A DNA stretch of 64,000 nt from Liolophura sinensis (lineage: Eukaryota > Mollusca > Polyplacophora > Chitonida > Chitonidae), in assembly GCF_032854445.1 (NCBI RefSeq), contig NC_088300.1, positions 35,013,608 through 35,077,607 on the forward strand, written 5' to 3'. Within the stretch, counting starts at the first letter, position 1; each line of letters begins with the position of its first letter. The position numbers were made by a program, and so were the translations under genes. Under the pieces are notes generated by a model that had not been told where the DNA came from, made no database searches, and saw only the letters and a list, made by a program, of their open reading frames with translations. Below are positions 1-10,675 of this stretch, piece by piece.

Positions 1-1640
1 GTCATCTTTCTTATACATTTTAAGACACTTAACGTTAAGTTTGATAAAGCATTTACAACCACGAGAACTACTTATTTTAAATCTTGAAGAAATTAATGGT
101 AAGGTCTGATAACAGTATTATGCATTATACTTGTTCCAGAAGTACATGTACATGTAGTTGAAAGAGCAACACTTTTAAACGGCCGATTCTTATTTATGCT
201 TTCCACCCTCGATGCTAATGTTTTAGACAAGTCCACCACAAAGTAAACCGAAAAGAGATCGTTTGATGGTTTACAGTGTCACTCAAGGCCCACTCGTCAG
301 ATCTTATCTTGCTTTATGACTGCCTTGACGTGTGAAATTAACGTTTCATGTGCGGAATATCCACTTCTTTGGTTTTATAGAACGGCGACGAAGACATCTA
401 TAATTTGGGCTGTTCCTTCACTCATGCCACACATTACGCTGAAAAGCTCCAACACTCATGCTACGCCTGAATTACCCTTGGGCCAAGACAAGACAAACAT
501 CGCTACAGGTGGCTCTTACAGATTTACATGTTGGAGACTATGAACTCCTAGTCTAGTGTGACAAGCTCTTTGCATCAAATTTCCATAAAGATGATCAAGG
601 ATTTCAGGCATTTTTAGACCTACATTCCTTCAACATCCAGTATAGGTAACGTGTACTGCGGTACTGTACACGTAAGAAATTCTAGAAATGTTCATCCACA
701 TTTAAAGGCAATCTACTTTCATATTAAGAATTTAAAGCCTATATGGAAAAGAACCACAAAACAAATTATGTTTCTATGACAAATAAAGAAAATTATGGCC
801 CGGAATTTTTATTTATAAAATTTCTTTTTTCTTTTTTTTTTTTTTTTTTTTTGGGGGGGGGGGTGATTTTTATACCTGTTAATTACCCATCTACATTATG
901 CATTTCCGTCAACAGTCTGATTTTTTCAAAAATTGCGTCATCGTTGATTTTGCTAGGAACTCGGTGAACATCCCCAAAGTGCCCCACTACAGTAAGGTGA
1001 CATGTACACTCATACTGCTTTGCTTCTTCGGGTCTTCTCAGCGCCCTCTTTGCGGCCCTCCACCCGTCCCCATTAGGTCTGTTCCCTACACCCTGCCCCA
1101 ATTCGGCAAGGCCCATTTGGTTGGTCCCCCATAGAGTTCTTTTTAAACAGGCATCATCGTTGGCGTCCCTTCATTTCCGGACTGATCGCTGCTGCCTTAA
1201 GAAAACTGCACTTTGAAGCCATTTTTAGCAGTCAAGGTCAAAGTTGAAAAATACGTCTATACTGTAATATGTTATCTCCACATTAAGAAATAAAACCAAA
1301 GCGTTTCGTGTACCCTTTTACCACAATCCAAGTAACTCAAAGATACAAGTCTACTTCATTCCTGAAAACGCCGCTCTCCCCTTCCAAAATGACAATTTGC
1401 CAGATAATTCCTTTACAAGTCAACCTTCCCTAATTAGCCACGTGGCCATATCACTGCCATATCACTGCGCCCAGGTTCACTAAACTAGTATAGTTACATT
1501 TAGCTAAATACTTCGAGTGCGTTGCTTGAAGACCAGTGAGTTTCGAAAAAGGATCTGATTATGTTGATCGGACGAAATAATACTTAAGGATTATGGCATA
1601 GTTTACATACACGTATGCATTGCGTACAGCGTCAGTCTCT
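1..1640. other. No supported gene
   Basis: I see no exon with convincing splice sites or recognisable protein similarity. A run of T followed by eleven G (about 833-863) is a homopolymer junction. A GC-richer patch at about 1021-1140 lies in a minus-strand open frame (895-1166), reported under findings. The rest is AT-rich unique-looking DNA. Confidence 0.5.
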
Positions 1641-1755
1641 CAGCAACCTGCGGATGGTCGTGGGTTTTTCCCCCCGAGCACTGTCCAGGTTTCTCCCACT
1701 GTAATGCCGTTGTATAAGTGAAATATTCTTGATTAACACCATTCAAATAAAAAAC
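1641..1755 (+). mobile_element. SINE family 1, 3' fragment
   Basis: This matches the body and tail of the family-1 SINE seen complete at 43321-43582: the CAGCAACCTGCGGATGGTCG block, the TAATGC block, GTATAAGTGAAATATTCTTG and an A-rich end. The tRNA-like head is missing, so the copy is 5' truncated and diverged. Confidence 0.75.
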
Positions 1756-1978
1756 TAAATAATAAGGAGCGATAGCTCAAATACAGCTTTTGCCTTCTAA
1801 ATACGTGGTTAACTAGCCCATTTGGGTAACATTTGACAGTGCAGAACCGCTATGATCAACCACGTAGCAGGACTATGTTTGGGAGGTTGATGCAATTTCC
1901 TATGAGTTGGATAGTTATGCTCATATAACACCATTTGCAATTAATCCTCCAGTTATACATATAAATATAGAAATACAC

Positions 1979-4275
1979 AGATGGTTGTGAAGGCCGTGTA
2001 AAGATGGTTGTGAAGGCCGTGTAAAGATGCTTGTGAAGGCCGAGTAAAGATGCTTGTGAAGGCCGTGTAAAGATGCTTGTGAAGGCCAAGTAAAGATGGT
2101 TGTGAAGGCCGAGTAAAGATGCTTGTGAAGGCCGAGTAAAGATGCTTGTGAAGGCCGTGTAAAGATGCTTGTGAAGGCCGTGTAAAGATGGTTGTGAAGG
2201 CCGAGTAAAGATGGTTGTGAAGGCCGTGTAAAGATGCTTGTGAAGGCCGTTTAAAGATGGTTGTGAAGGCCGAGTAAAGATGCTTGTGAAGGCCGAGTAA
2301 AGATGCTTGTGAAGGCCGTGTAAAGATGCTTGTGAAGGCCGAGTAAAGATGCTTGTGAAGGCCGTGTAAAGATGCTTGTGAAGGCCGAGTAAAGATGCTT
2401 GTGAAGGCCGTGTAAAGATGCTTGTGAAGGCCGAGTAAAGATGGTTGTGAACGCCGTGTAAAGATGGTTGCGAAGGCCGTGTAAAGATGGTTGTGAAGGC
2501 CGTTTAAAGATGCTTGTGAAGGCCGTGTAAAGATGGTTGTGAAGGCCGTGTAAAGATGGTTGTGAAGGCCGAGTAAAGATGCTTGTGAAGGCCCAGTAAA
2601 GATGGTTGTGAAGGCCGTGTAAAGATGCTTGTGAAGGCCGTTTAAAGATGGTTGTGAAGGCCGAGTAAAGATGCTTGTGAAGACCGAGTAAAGATGCTTG
2701 TGAAGGCCGAGTAAAGATGCTTGTGAAGCCCGAGTAAAGATGCTTGTGAAGGCCGTGTACAGATGGTTGTGAAGGCCGTGTACAGATGGTTGTGAAGGCC
2801 GTGTAAAGATGGTTGTGAAGGACGTGTACAGATGGTTGTGAAGGCCGTGTAAAGATGGTTGTGAAGGATGATTAAAAATGCTTTTGAAGGCCGAGTAAAG
2901 ATGGTTGTGAACGCCGTGTAAAGATGGTTGCGAAGGCCGTGTAAAGATGGTTGTGAAGGCCGTTTAAAGATGCTTGTGAAGGCCGTGTAAAGATGGTTGT
3001 GAAGGCCGTGTAAAGATGGTTGTGAAGGCCGAGTAAAGATGGTTGTGAAGGCCCAGTAAAGATGGTTGTGAAGGCCGTGTAAAGATGCTTGTGAAGGCCG
3101 TTTAAAGATGGTTGTGAAGGCCGAGTAAAGATGCTTGTGAAGGCTGTTTAAAGATGCTTGTGAAGGCCGAGTAAAGATGCTTGTGAAGCCCGAGTAAAGA
3201 TGCTTGTGAAGGCCGTGTACAGATGGTTGTGAAGGCCGTGTACAGATGGTTGTGAAGGCCGTGTAAAGATGGTTGTGAAGGACGTGTACAGATGGTTGTG
3301 AAGGCCGTGTAAAGATGGTTGTGAAGGATGATTAAAAATGCTTTTGAAGGCCGAGTAAAGATGCTTGTGGAGGCCGTGTAAAGATGGTTGTGAATCTCAA
3401 GAAAAGATGCTTGTGAAGGCCGAGTAAAGATGCTTGTGAAGGCCGAGTAAAGATGCTTGTGAAGGCCGTGAAAAGATGCTTGTGAAGGGCGTGTAAAGAT
3501 TATTGTGAAGGCCGTTCAAGAATGTTTGTGAAGGCCGAGTAAAGATGCTTGTGAAGATCGAGAAAAGATGCTTGTGAAGGCCGTGTACAGATGGTTGTGA
3601 AGGAAGTTTAAAGATGCTTGTGAAGACCGAGTAAAGATGCTTGTCAAGACCGAGTAAAGATGCTTGTGAAGGCCGAGTAAAGATGCTTGTGAAGGCCGAG
3701 TAAAGATGCTTGTCAAGACCGAGTAAAGATGCTTGTGAAGGCCGTTTAAAGATGCTTGTGAAGGCCGTGTAAAGCTGCTGGTGATGGCCGAGTAAAAATG
3801 CTTGTGAAGGTCGTTTAAAGATGCTTGTGAAGGCCGTGTAAAGCCGCTGGTGATGGCCGAGTAAAGATGCTTGTGAGGGCCGAGTACAGATGCTTGTGAA
3901 GGACGTGCAAAGATGCTTGTGAAGGCCGTTTAAAGATGCTTGTGAAGGACGTGTAAAGATGCTTTTGAAAACCGTGTAAAGATGCTTGTGAAGGCCGAAT
4001 ATAGATGTCTGACGGCTGTGTAAAGATGCTTGTGAAGGCCCAGTAAAGATGCTTGTAGAGACCCTGTAAACAATCCTGTGAAATCCGACAAAAGTTGTGG
4101 GTAAAGGTTATGTATAGATGCTTGTGGAGGCCGTCTGAAGATATGTTTTCTGAAGCCTTGTAAAGATGTTTTAAAGGCCGTGTAAAGAGGTCAACATGTG
4201 AAGACCAACTATAGCTACTTATGAAGGTCAAGTAAAGATGTTTGTAAAAGCCGGGTAAAGATGCTTGTAAAGGCG
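1979..4275. repeat. 23-bp minisatellite, about 100 copies
   Basis: The tandem unit is TGTGAAGGCCGTGTAAAGATGST (23 bp), running about 2.3 kb. Variants swap CGTGT, CGAGT and CGTTT, and GCT or GGT. The array is regular to about 3.9 kb and decays towards 4.3 kb. A block carrying the rare variant GGATGATTAAAAATG recurs exactly 460 bp apart (ends at 2880 and 3340), equal to 20 units, so a 20-unit segment was duplicated. Long minus-strand open frames here are by-products: 23 bp is read in three successive frames, giving a 23-residue peptide period without stops. Confidence 0.97.
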
Positions 4276-5891
4276 AGGTGGCAGTATAGTTTTATCGTGG
4301 GCTTCTGGTTTTGTGAAGGCCGTGTATTGATGACTAGATATCATAGAAAGCTGGAGATCAAAGTTAGAAAAACGTTATACGTCGCTAAGAGTGACAAGAC
4401 AAGAAAATTTTTCTGGTGTATTAAGAGTCAACTGAATCATTTGATCTTTTGAAATTATGCCAATAAATCATGCAAAACCGACTTTTTTCCACGACAGAGA
4501 ATCCATGCAGAACAAACGCTGTTTACATAATTTCAGTATTCACGGATAAAACAGCTATTCTGAGAAAGTATAGTCCTCGGCAACTTTGAGGGAGATAATG
4601 TCAACTAAATGAGACATCTGATTCTGTCACTTGTCTTCACCAGGTCATCCTTATATCTAGTTTAGAACGTTTCACTCGAGTGCATCCATTTCCGCTAATT
4701 AAGAAAAAAAAACATCAAAACCATAACACCAAGAAGTTTTCAATAAGCCATACAATTATCCACCCTTATTTCGGTTTGTGATTTTTTATTTAAAGGAAGA
4801 GGCTGTATGCATCCTCTAACATATTTCAATCCAAAGCACATTGTTCAGAATTTCTATGAAGAAGGTTACACTTTTTTTTTGTTTGATCTGATATCACTGA
4901 TTATCATGTAAATAAAATGACAGTATAAAATACTACCTGTACACCCATCATATGGTGAGTTAAACCAGGGCGGCGACGACGGTGTTATAGCTGACAAATG
5001 GTTACACGTAAATGGTTGTACAATACCGAGAAAATGTCGCGAATCAAGACAACCATCTTCCAAATTTTATCCAATCAAACGTGTTCCTGTTAGATTGCTC
5101 AAACCAGCATGTGGCATAGCCTTAATTTCTCCATTCACTTTAGGTAAGAATATCTGATAACACTGAACAACAGTATCCTAGGTGTCATTTTGAGATAATT
5201 TGCCATGAATCAAAATGTAGCCAAAGATATTTGAAAACTGCTACCGTGAATCCCAAAATCATCCGGTTATAAAAATTTCAAAACCTGCATCTGCAAACCA
5301 TCTTTTTAACATTATCCAGCTTTTGAATCGAGACGTAACCGAGGTTCAGCTTGTTAGATATTCACATTTCTGGTAATCCAATGTCGGAAAATGCCTCCCA
5401 AGTTAGAAAAAAAAGAAAAAAAAAGAAGCCCATATAAGTCTGATCCTGCTTGAACTTAGCCCGCCTTTGAGAACAGCACGTAACCATCCTACATGACCAT
5501 TAGAAGATTTTACGGTAACCGAATCTTTGACTTCTTTGTTGACGTAGTACTCGTGCAACAACTAGTTGTCCATAGTAACGAGAGTCATAATTATAAGTTA
5601 TTAACTGACCACGGATTGATGTGAGCGAGTTCTGTTGTTGCGTGGCGCCGAGGCGGGAACGAGCATGTAAGTTCACGCTTTCGATACACAACAATAGAAG
5701 AAGTCCACATCAGCCGGTAGTCAATCAATCAACGGCCTATTTATACACTAAACATCAATCATTTCACTAGGTATCCAAATTTAGTCGCCGAAAATGAAAA
5801 TCTGAACCAAAAATGTAAAATACCAAGACGCGTAGTATTTTTTTTTTTATGAAGGACACGATAATGTGTACAAGAAGACGCGGTGTCAATG
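4276..5891. other. No supported gene
   Basis: AT-rich sequence following the decayed end of the minisatellite. I found no conserved protein, paired splice sites or clear repeat element here. Confidence 0.5.
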
Positions 5892-5908
5892 ATTGACGTA
5901 ACGTCAAT
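5892..5908. other. 17-bp palindrome containing CRE-like half sites
   Basis: ATTGACGT-A-ACGTCAAT is a perfect inverted repeat with a one-base centre. TGACGT/ACGTCA are the half sites recognised by CREB/ATF-type bZIP proteins, but here the spacing differs from the canonical TGACGTCA. No promoter or gene is recognised next to it, so regulatory function is only a possibility. Confidence 0.4.
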
Positions 5909-6435
5909 ATGCCGACGAACAATATGACCGTTGATAAATATAAGCGTCAAGTCCGACATTCCTATACCATTCGTAGTCCGTAAAGGGCGTTTCAAGTCGA
6001 TAATCGCAAGATCCATTTCCACAACAACGTTTAACCGAAGACAAAGGTATGTAAGAAATTATACAAATAAGAAATAAAGCCGGTAACACAAGAGAGAGAA
6101 GCGGTCATCAGTTTTCAATGATGCCGGGTAGACAATAAATATTCCAGGCATGAATTCCATATCAAAGTTCAAATTCGTAGTCCGTGAATGAGTTCCATGT
6201 CAAATAACAGCTAAACAAGTATCTCAGTCGCGCTTTCATTGCAACTGTTCATAAAGGCATAATGCTGATGTAATTAGCATGGCTACCTTTACGGCCCCTA
6301 GCCCCAGGTTAAGCGGTATTAGATACAGTTTGAAAATGACGAGCGTTACACACCCTAACCGATCAGATTATGATTCAAAAGTAACGGACGATTACGTCTT
6401 TCCCGTTAATATGTAAATATCTCATGGTACAAGAG

Positions 6436-6566
6436 GCGCCATCTATGTTGTTACACATGACATACAAGATAGACGGTTACACTGGGCAACCAGCGCCATC
6501 TATGTTGTTAAATACCATGTACGTGATAGATATGTACATATGGATAACAGCGCCGTCTATGTGGTT
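6436..6566. repeat. 57-bp tandem repeat, about 2.3 copies
   Basis: The block GCGCCATCTATGTTGTTA begins at 6436, 6493 and (as GCGCCGTCTATGTGGTTG) at 6550, a constant 57-bp spacing. Confidence 0.8.
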
Positions 6567-6568
6567 GA

Positions 6569-6961
6569 TCACAATGCATATCGCCAGAGATTCTGAACGC
6601 TCTGGCAATACCTGCCAACGAGAGTGTTATATTCATTGTAAAATTTGAGAAACTTAGAATGAAGGCGTTTGATGGAGTATCCTTGACAAACTAGTTTTTG
6701 AACTAGCAACTTGTGACGCAGATTAAAGTCATCACAATTAACGCAAGATCTGACAAATGCTACAAGGCGAGATATGTATACGCCATATGCAGGACCCTTT
6801 GGTATATTGCTACCTAAATAAGGATAATTTACAATATCAAAATTGAAATTATCCCTTTTGTCGTAAAGGCGGCGTGAAAGGAGACCTTGTCCGTCTTTGT
6901 ACAGATATAGATCCAAATAAGATGTACCATCAGGACTATGAACTTTGCCAATGAATGAACA
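6569..6961 (-). pseudogene. Reverse-transcriptase retroelement remnant, C-terminal part
   Basis: An open minus-strand frame of about 130 codons carries the series SYLDLYL, LYDKRDNFNFDIVNYPYL, SNIPKGPAYGVYISRL and a C-terminal FLKFYNEY-type block. I recognise this series from reverse-transcriptase polyproteins that recur as multicopy hypothetical proteins in fish, cnidarian and molluscan genomes. It is the region downstream of the catalytic core. The frame is stopped just upstream (TAA before the Cys codon at about 6961), and no catalytic motif is seen upstream, so this is a truncated dead copy. Which retroelement class it belongs to (Penelope-like or non-LTR) cannot be decided from this fragment. 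Confidence 0.7.
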
Positions 6962-6964
6962 TTA

Positions 6965-7726
6965 CTAATGCCGACGTGCAATATGAAAAACATGCGGCAC
7001 GACCTTCACATTAAAAGATAGGCATATGTGGAAACGTGTATAAAGTGGTGTCAAGTTCACTTCAAAAAAAAAAAAGAGTCCTTCGTGGGAGATTAGAACA
7101 GTAGTATTGCATATGTAGCCTATCACGTCGCAACCATGTCTGGGATTATCCGGCTTATTTATTGTCCGTGAAAGCTTTATAAAAGGGACTATTCTTCACA
7201 GCGCTGACAGCGCTGCCTCTTTGAAAGGAATGTAGTCCAAAAATTGTTCCATAGGTTGGTCATGCATATTTCCGTGACAGTGCACTACATGTATAGCAAG
7301 AGCTCACCCAATGACAAGTTTTTGCCCCCCACCTCCACCCTCCCCAACACACACGCGCGCAGACATACCCATGAGGTTCTGGTTTTATGGGCGGTATTAT
7401 TCCCGTAACTCACGTGATACAGCTAACATGTGACACTACAGTGTCCTGCACGTCGCCATACATACTTCACTCGTGATTACTGTTATTCTGAACAAGCAGA
7501 GCATAACCCTCAAAAAGGAACACGCATGGAGAGAAAAAAACAGCTTTTCATTTCATCTGAATGCGTGCGATTTCCTGTTTCATCCTTCGATGAATAAACA
7601 CGAAAAAGTAGAGCAGAGGAGTAAAATCAGTAATGCTTGAGTTCGACGTAAAACTCCGAGCACACAGACATGCATACATACATACACGTACATAACTAAA
7701 CTACTTGTAAAGACCATTAATATGTT
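6965..7726. other. No supported gene
   Basis: Nothing recognisable apart from short pyrimidine/purine-rich stretches and a CATA-type microsatellite near 7670-7690. Confidence 0.45.
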
Positions 7727-7982
7727 GGGGGCCTCCGTGGTTAGCACGCCAACACAGGGCAATGACATAAGAACTTCTCACCAATGCGGCCGCTATCAGT
7801 TCTATTCCAGCTCATGCTGGCTTCTTTTTTAGTTGTACGTGGGAACCTCTGACAAGAACCTGCGGATGGTCGTGGGTTTCCTCCAGACTCTACCCGATTT
7901 CCTTCCACCATAATGCTGGCGGCCGTCGAATAAGTGAAATATTCTTGACTAAGGCGTAAAACAGCAATCAATTAAATAAATA
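7727..7982 (+). mobile_element. SINE family 1, near full length
   Basis: It begins with GGGGGCCTCCGTGG and has the GAATGACATAAGA/CTCTCACCAATGCGG-type head, the CCAGCTCATGCTGGCTTC block, the CCTGCGGATGGTCGTGGG block, and ends with a GTAAAAC...AATAAATA tail. A deletion in the head has shortened the box-A region. Confidence 0.85.
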
Positions 7983-9235
7983 TTATACTGCATGTAAACT
8001 TTGCATGAGCTTTTATACGAACTTTGAGAATATCTAAATGGTGAAGAGTAAAGGAATTTTAATGTGAATACAGTTTCATTCTTATTCAAAATTTTCACAC
8101 TTAATATTATAAATTAATGACAAGCTAATCATACTTTTCCACCCACCATAGTTCGTGCAGCATTATTTAGAGAAAAATTCTCATGATATACATAAATGGC
8201 TTACAAATAGTACTGTATGTAAAAACACACTGGAGGTCTATGTAAATTCCTGTCATTATTTCACACAACAATGTATTATAATAAAATTACCAAAAAGAGA
8301 AAGGACAAGATTATTTACCTAAGACTTAAATTCTTTCCTTAATTTGAGTATTTTAACAGGGACCAACAAATGTCCATGAATAGAAACTTGCTTCAAATAT
8401 GAGAATTTACATAAACACATTTCAAAACAGAAAATGCTAGTGCACAACCAGGTGACACATTGCATCTCCACGCACACAACCAGTCAGTAAATTCTTACCC
8501 ACACAAACAAGTACACATGTAAGAGCTGTGCTAAGGAGTGCTTCACTACTGACAGTGGCTTCACAGCTGAAAAGACGTTTTGTCTACACAAGGTGTACTT
8601 TAATGGTTATCTGGTATGCTGTCAATAATTGTATTTGTATACGTATCACAAGTGTATTGGCCTGCTTGAAAACTAACCACATCAACACAATGACAAGTTC
8701 AAGGTAAGCCTTTATCACACGAGGATTACGCTTCTCTCAATTTCAATACATATATACAGCAGATCACATTACAACTCATACACATAGGCTGACTAAATTG
8801 TAATTCTGAGCCCCCAATAGCTAACAGTTTACTCAAGGAATTTATAGAGACATTACAACCCATATATGCATCAATATCATGCCATGAGGCCACACATAGT
8901 TGATTTTTCGTTTCTTGTCACCAGTTCAGTTACCAAGCAGTAATGCAATGCCAGAATGCAGTGAACAACTCAATGCCTTTTCACCTCCACACATGGCGTG
9001 GTCATCTGTCATCAGATTTCGAGATATACACTTGAATCTTTTTTCTGAAAGACAGGCACAAGCACCTCTACAATTCTCTATAATATGTTAAAATTTTTTG
9101 AATTGTTTTCTGGTTAAAATCACTTGAACTAAATTAAGCATGTCTGCATGACAAGAAACACAGAAGCAAATGAACATGGCCTAAAGCTTGTTAAAAAAGG
9201 CCACATTTCTGATATATCTCTTCTTAATGAAGCTA
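7983..9235. other. No supported gene; downstream of PIGH
   Basis: AT-rich sequence with no exon seen. It lies 1.3-2.6 kb past the proposed PIGH stop on the minus strand, so part could be PIGH 3' UTR or flank. I could not place a convincing minus-strand AATAAA, so this stays undecided. Confidence 0.35.
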
Positions 9236-9484
9236 GAGGCCCTCCATGGTTTTGTTGATATCCTGTCAGTGCAGCACAATGGCTCAGGAGCCTATCAACA
9301 ATGCTAACACTGTGAGTTCAAGTCCAGCTCATATAGGCTTCCTCTCTGATCATGCATGGGAAGGTCTGCCAGCATGCCTCTGGCGAGTTGCCTCTCACCA
9401 TAATGCGGGTCATTGTCGTACAAGTGAAATATTCTTGAATACAGCCAAAAACTCCAATGAAATAAATAAATAAAATAAATAAAT
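9236..9484 (+). mobile_element. SINE family 1, diverged
   Basis: It runs from CCTCCATGG through a box-B-like GTGAGTTCAAGTCCAGCTCAT, the GGGAAGGTCTGCCAGCA block and TACAAGTGAAATATTCTTG, to an (AAATA)n tail. Confidence 0.85.
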
Positions 9485-10308
9485 CATGAGAAAATGAGAT
9501 TTTATATCAGCAACAGTGTGAATTCTGACTTAGTACAAATACTGACAGAACATTACATGTCATGATGACCTGTCAAATACGTCAAACATTGGATCTCTAT
9601 AGTTCATGTAACGTCAATCAGAAAGAACAATCTCTTCTTCTGACAAACTTGGACAACCATTTTCCTCACAGGACAATTTTTGTGTACACCGTTTGAATTA
9701 TAAGATGCATGAATGGTAAACATTGTCTGCCTTACGAAAAGTCACTACAAGAAATGATCTCTTTTGTTCCCTCCTGCAATACATCATTGTTTCAGTACAG
9801 TTGGGCACAGCTAGCAAAGCAGCAGATCACAGACTGAGAATGCCGAAATTCAACAAACCATGGAACACAGTAAACACTGTGTGACTATGCCACTTAAATC
9901 TGTCAACAGCGTATCCATCTAACAGGTCAAATAGGGGCAGGCTACCAGCTCTTACAACCACAATGAACATTGTGAGAGTTACATTCTCCTGTAAAGTTCT
10001 CACCCAGTCGGCTGGTCTGTTTTCATTCGGGAAACATTGTTAGTACAATGGTCATCTGCAGTAACTGGTCATCAGTCACCTCTTCTGACCAGCAGTGGTT
10101 TCACTCCACCATAGATTTCTCGCAAAACACCCACTTTGGGAAGGGAATTCTGTAACAAAGTATTTCCATCATCAAATCAATGCAAATTCATTCATGCTAG
10201 CAGTTATAGCTACACACGCTCAAAGCTTACCCTGTGTAAGTACATGTATAGGTCTTCAGCTATGTAACAAGATGGACTTCATCATAAATATGTTCTTATT
10301 ATATTAAA

Positions 10309-10499
10309 AAGAGTTACTAGTGATAATTCAGGAGAGTTATTCCAAAACAGAGTTACTAGTGATAATACAGGAGAGTTATTCCAGACATTTATATTAAACA
10401 GAGTTACTAGTGATAATTCAGGAGAGTTATTCCAGACATTTATATTAAACAGAGTTATTAGTGATAATTCAGGAGAGTTATTCCAGACATTTATAAACA
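10309..10499. repeat. 51-bp tandem repeat, about 3.7 copies
   Basis: The unit runs from AGAGTTACTAGTGATAATTC through AGGAGAGTTATTCCAGACAT to TTATATTAAAC (51 bp). One copy has lost the last part of the unit. It lies just past the tentative PIGH stop codon, in its possible 3' UTR. Confidence 0.9.
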
Positions 10500-10555
10500 A
10501 AAGTTTACTTCAGAACATTTTCCATGTGGTACTTTAAATATAAAATCACAGGACC

Positions 10556-10675
10556 TCACAATGGACATGGACAACAGCATGGACATGGAACAACTCTTCT
10601 TTCTATTTTGACACAGAAATAATCAAAAGTCATGATGAGGTCACCAAGGTCATTTTTAACGACGAGCAGAGCTAG
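10556..10675 (-). CDS. PIGH: Candidate PIGH terminal exon
   Basis: After an ATTCATTCTCAG acceptor in the required phase 0, 39 codons run to a TGA. Residues NDLGDLIMTFDYF resemble the position of human PRLDCLIEIYRSC only loosely, and the tail is Cys/Pro-rich (CPCCCPCPL), which is odd for the family. Total length would fit. A SINE-2-like element begins at about 10682, next to the acceptor. A better last exon may exist that I did not find. Confidence 0.4.
   Translation of the reverse strand, partial: LALLVVKNDLGDLIMTFDYFCVKIERRVVPCPCCCPCPL

Noticed and set aside
1856-4231. Several minus-strand frames with repeated LHKHLYTAFTTIFTRPSQ peptides
   Set aside because: The product of the 23-bp unit, read with a 23-residue period; not a gene.
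5904-6089. Short frame that looks like a signal peptide followed by a KR site and a CCGNGSC motif, suggesting a secreted Cys-rich peptide
   Set aside because: In this frame there is no ATG before an upstream TGA. The nearest ATG (6108) is in another frame and stops after 25 codons, and no acceptor site could supply a start.
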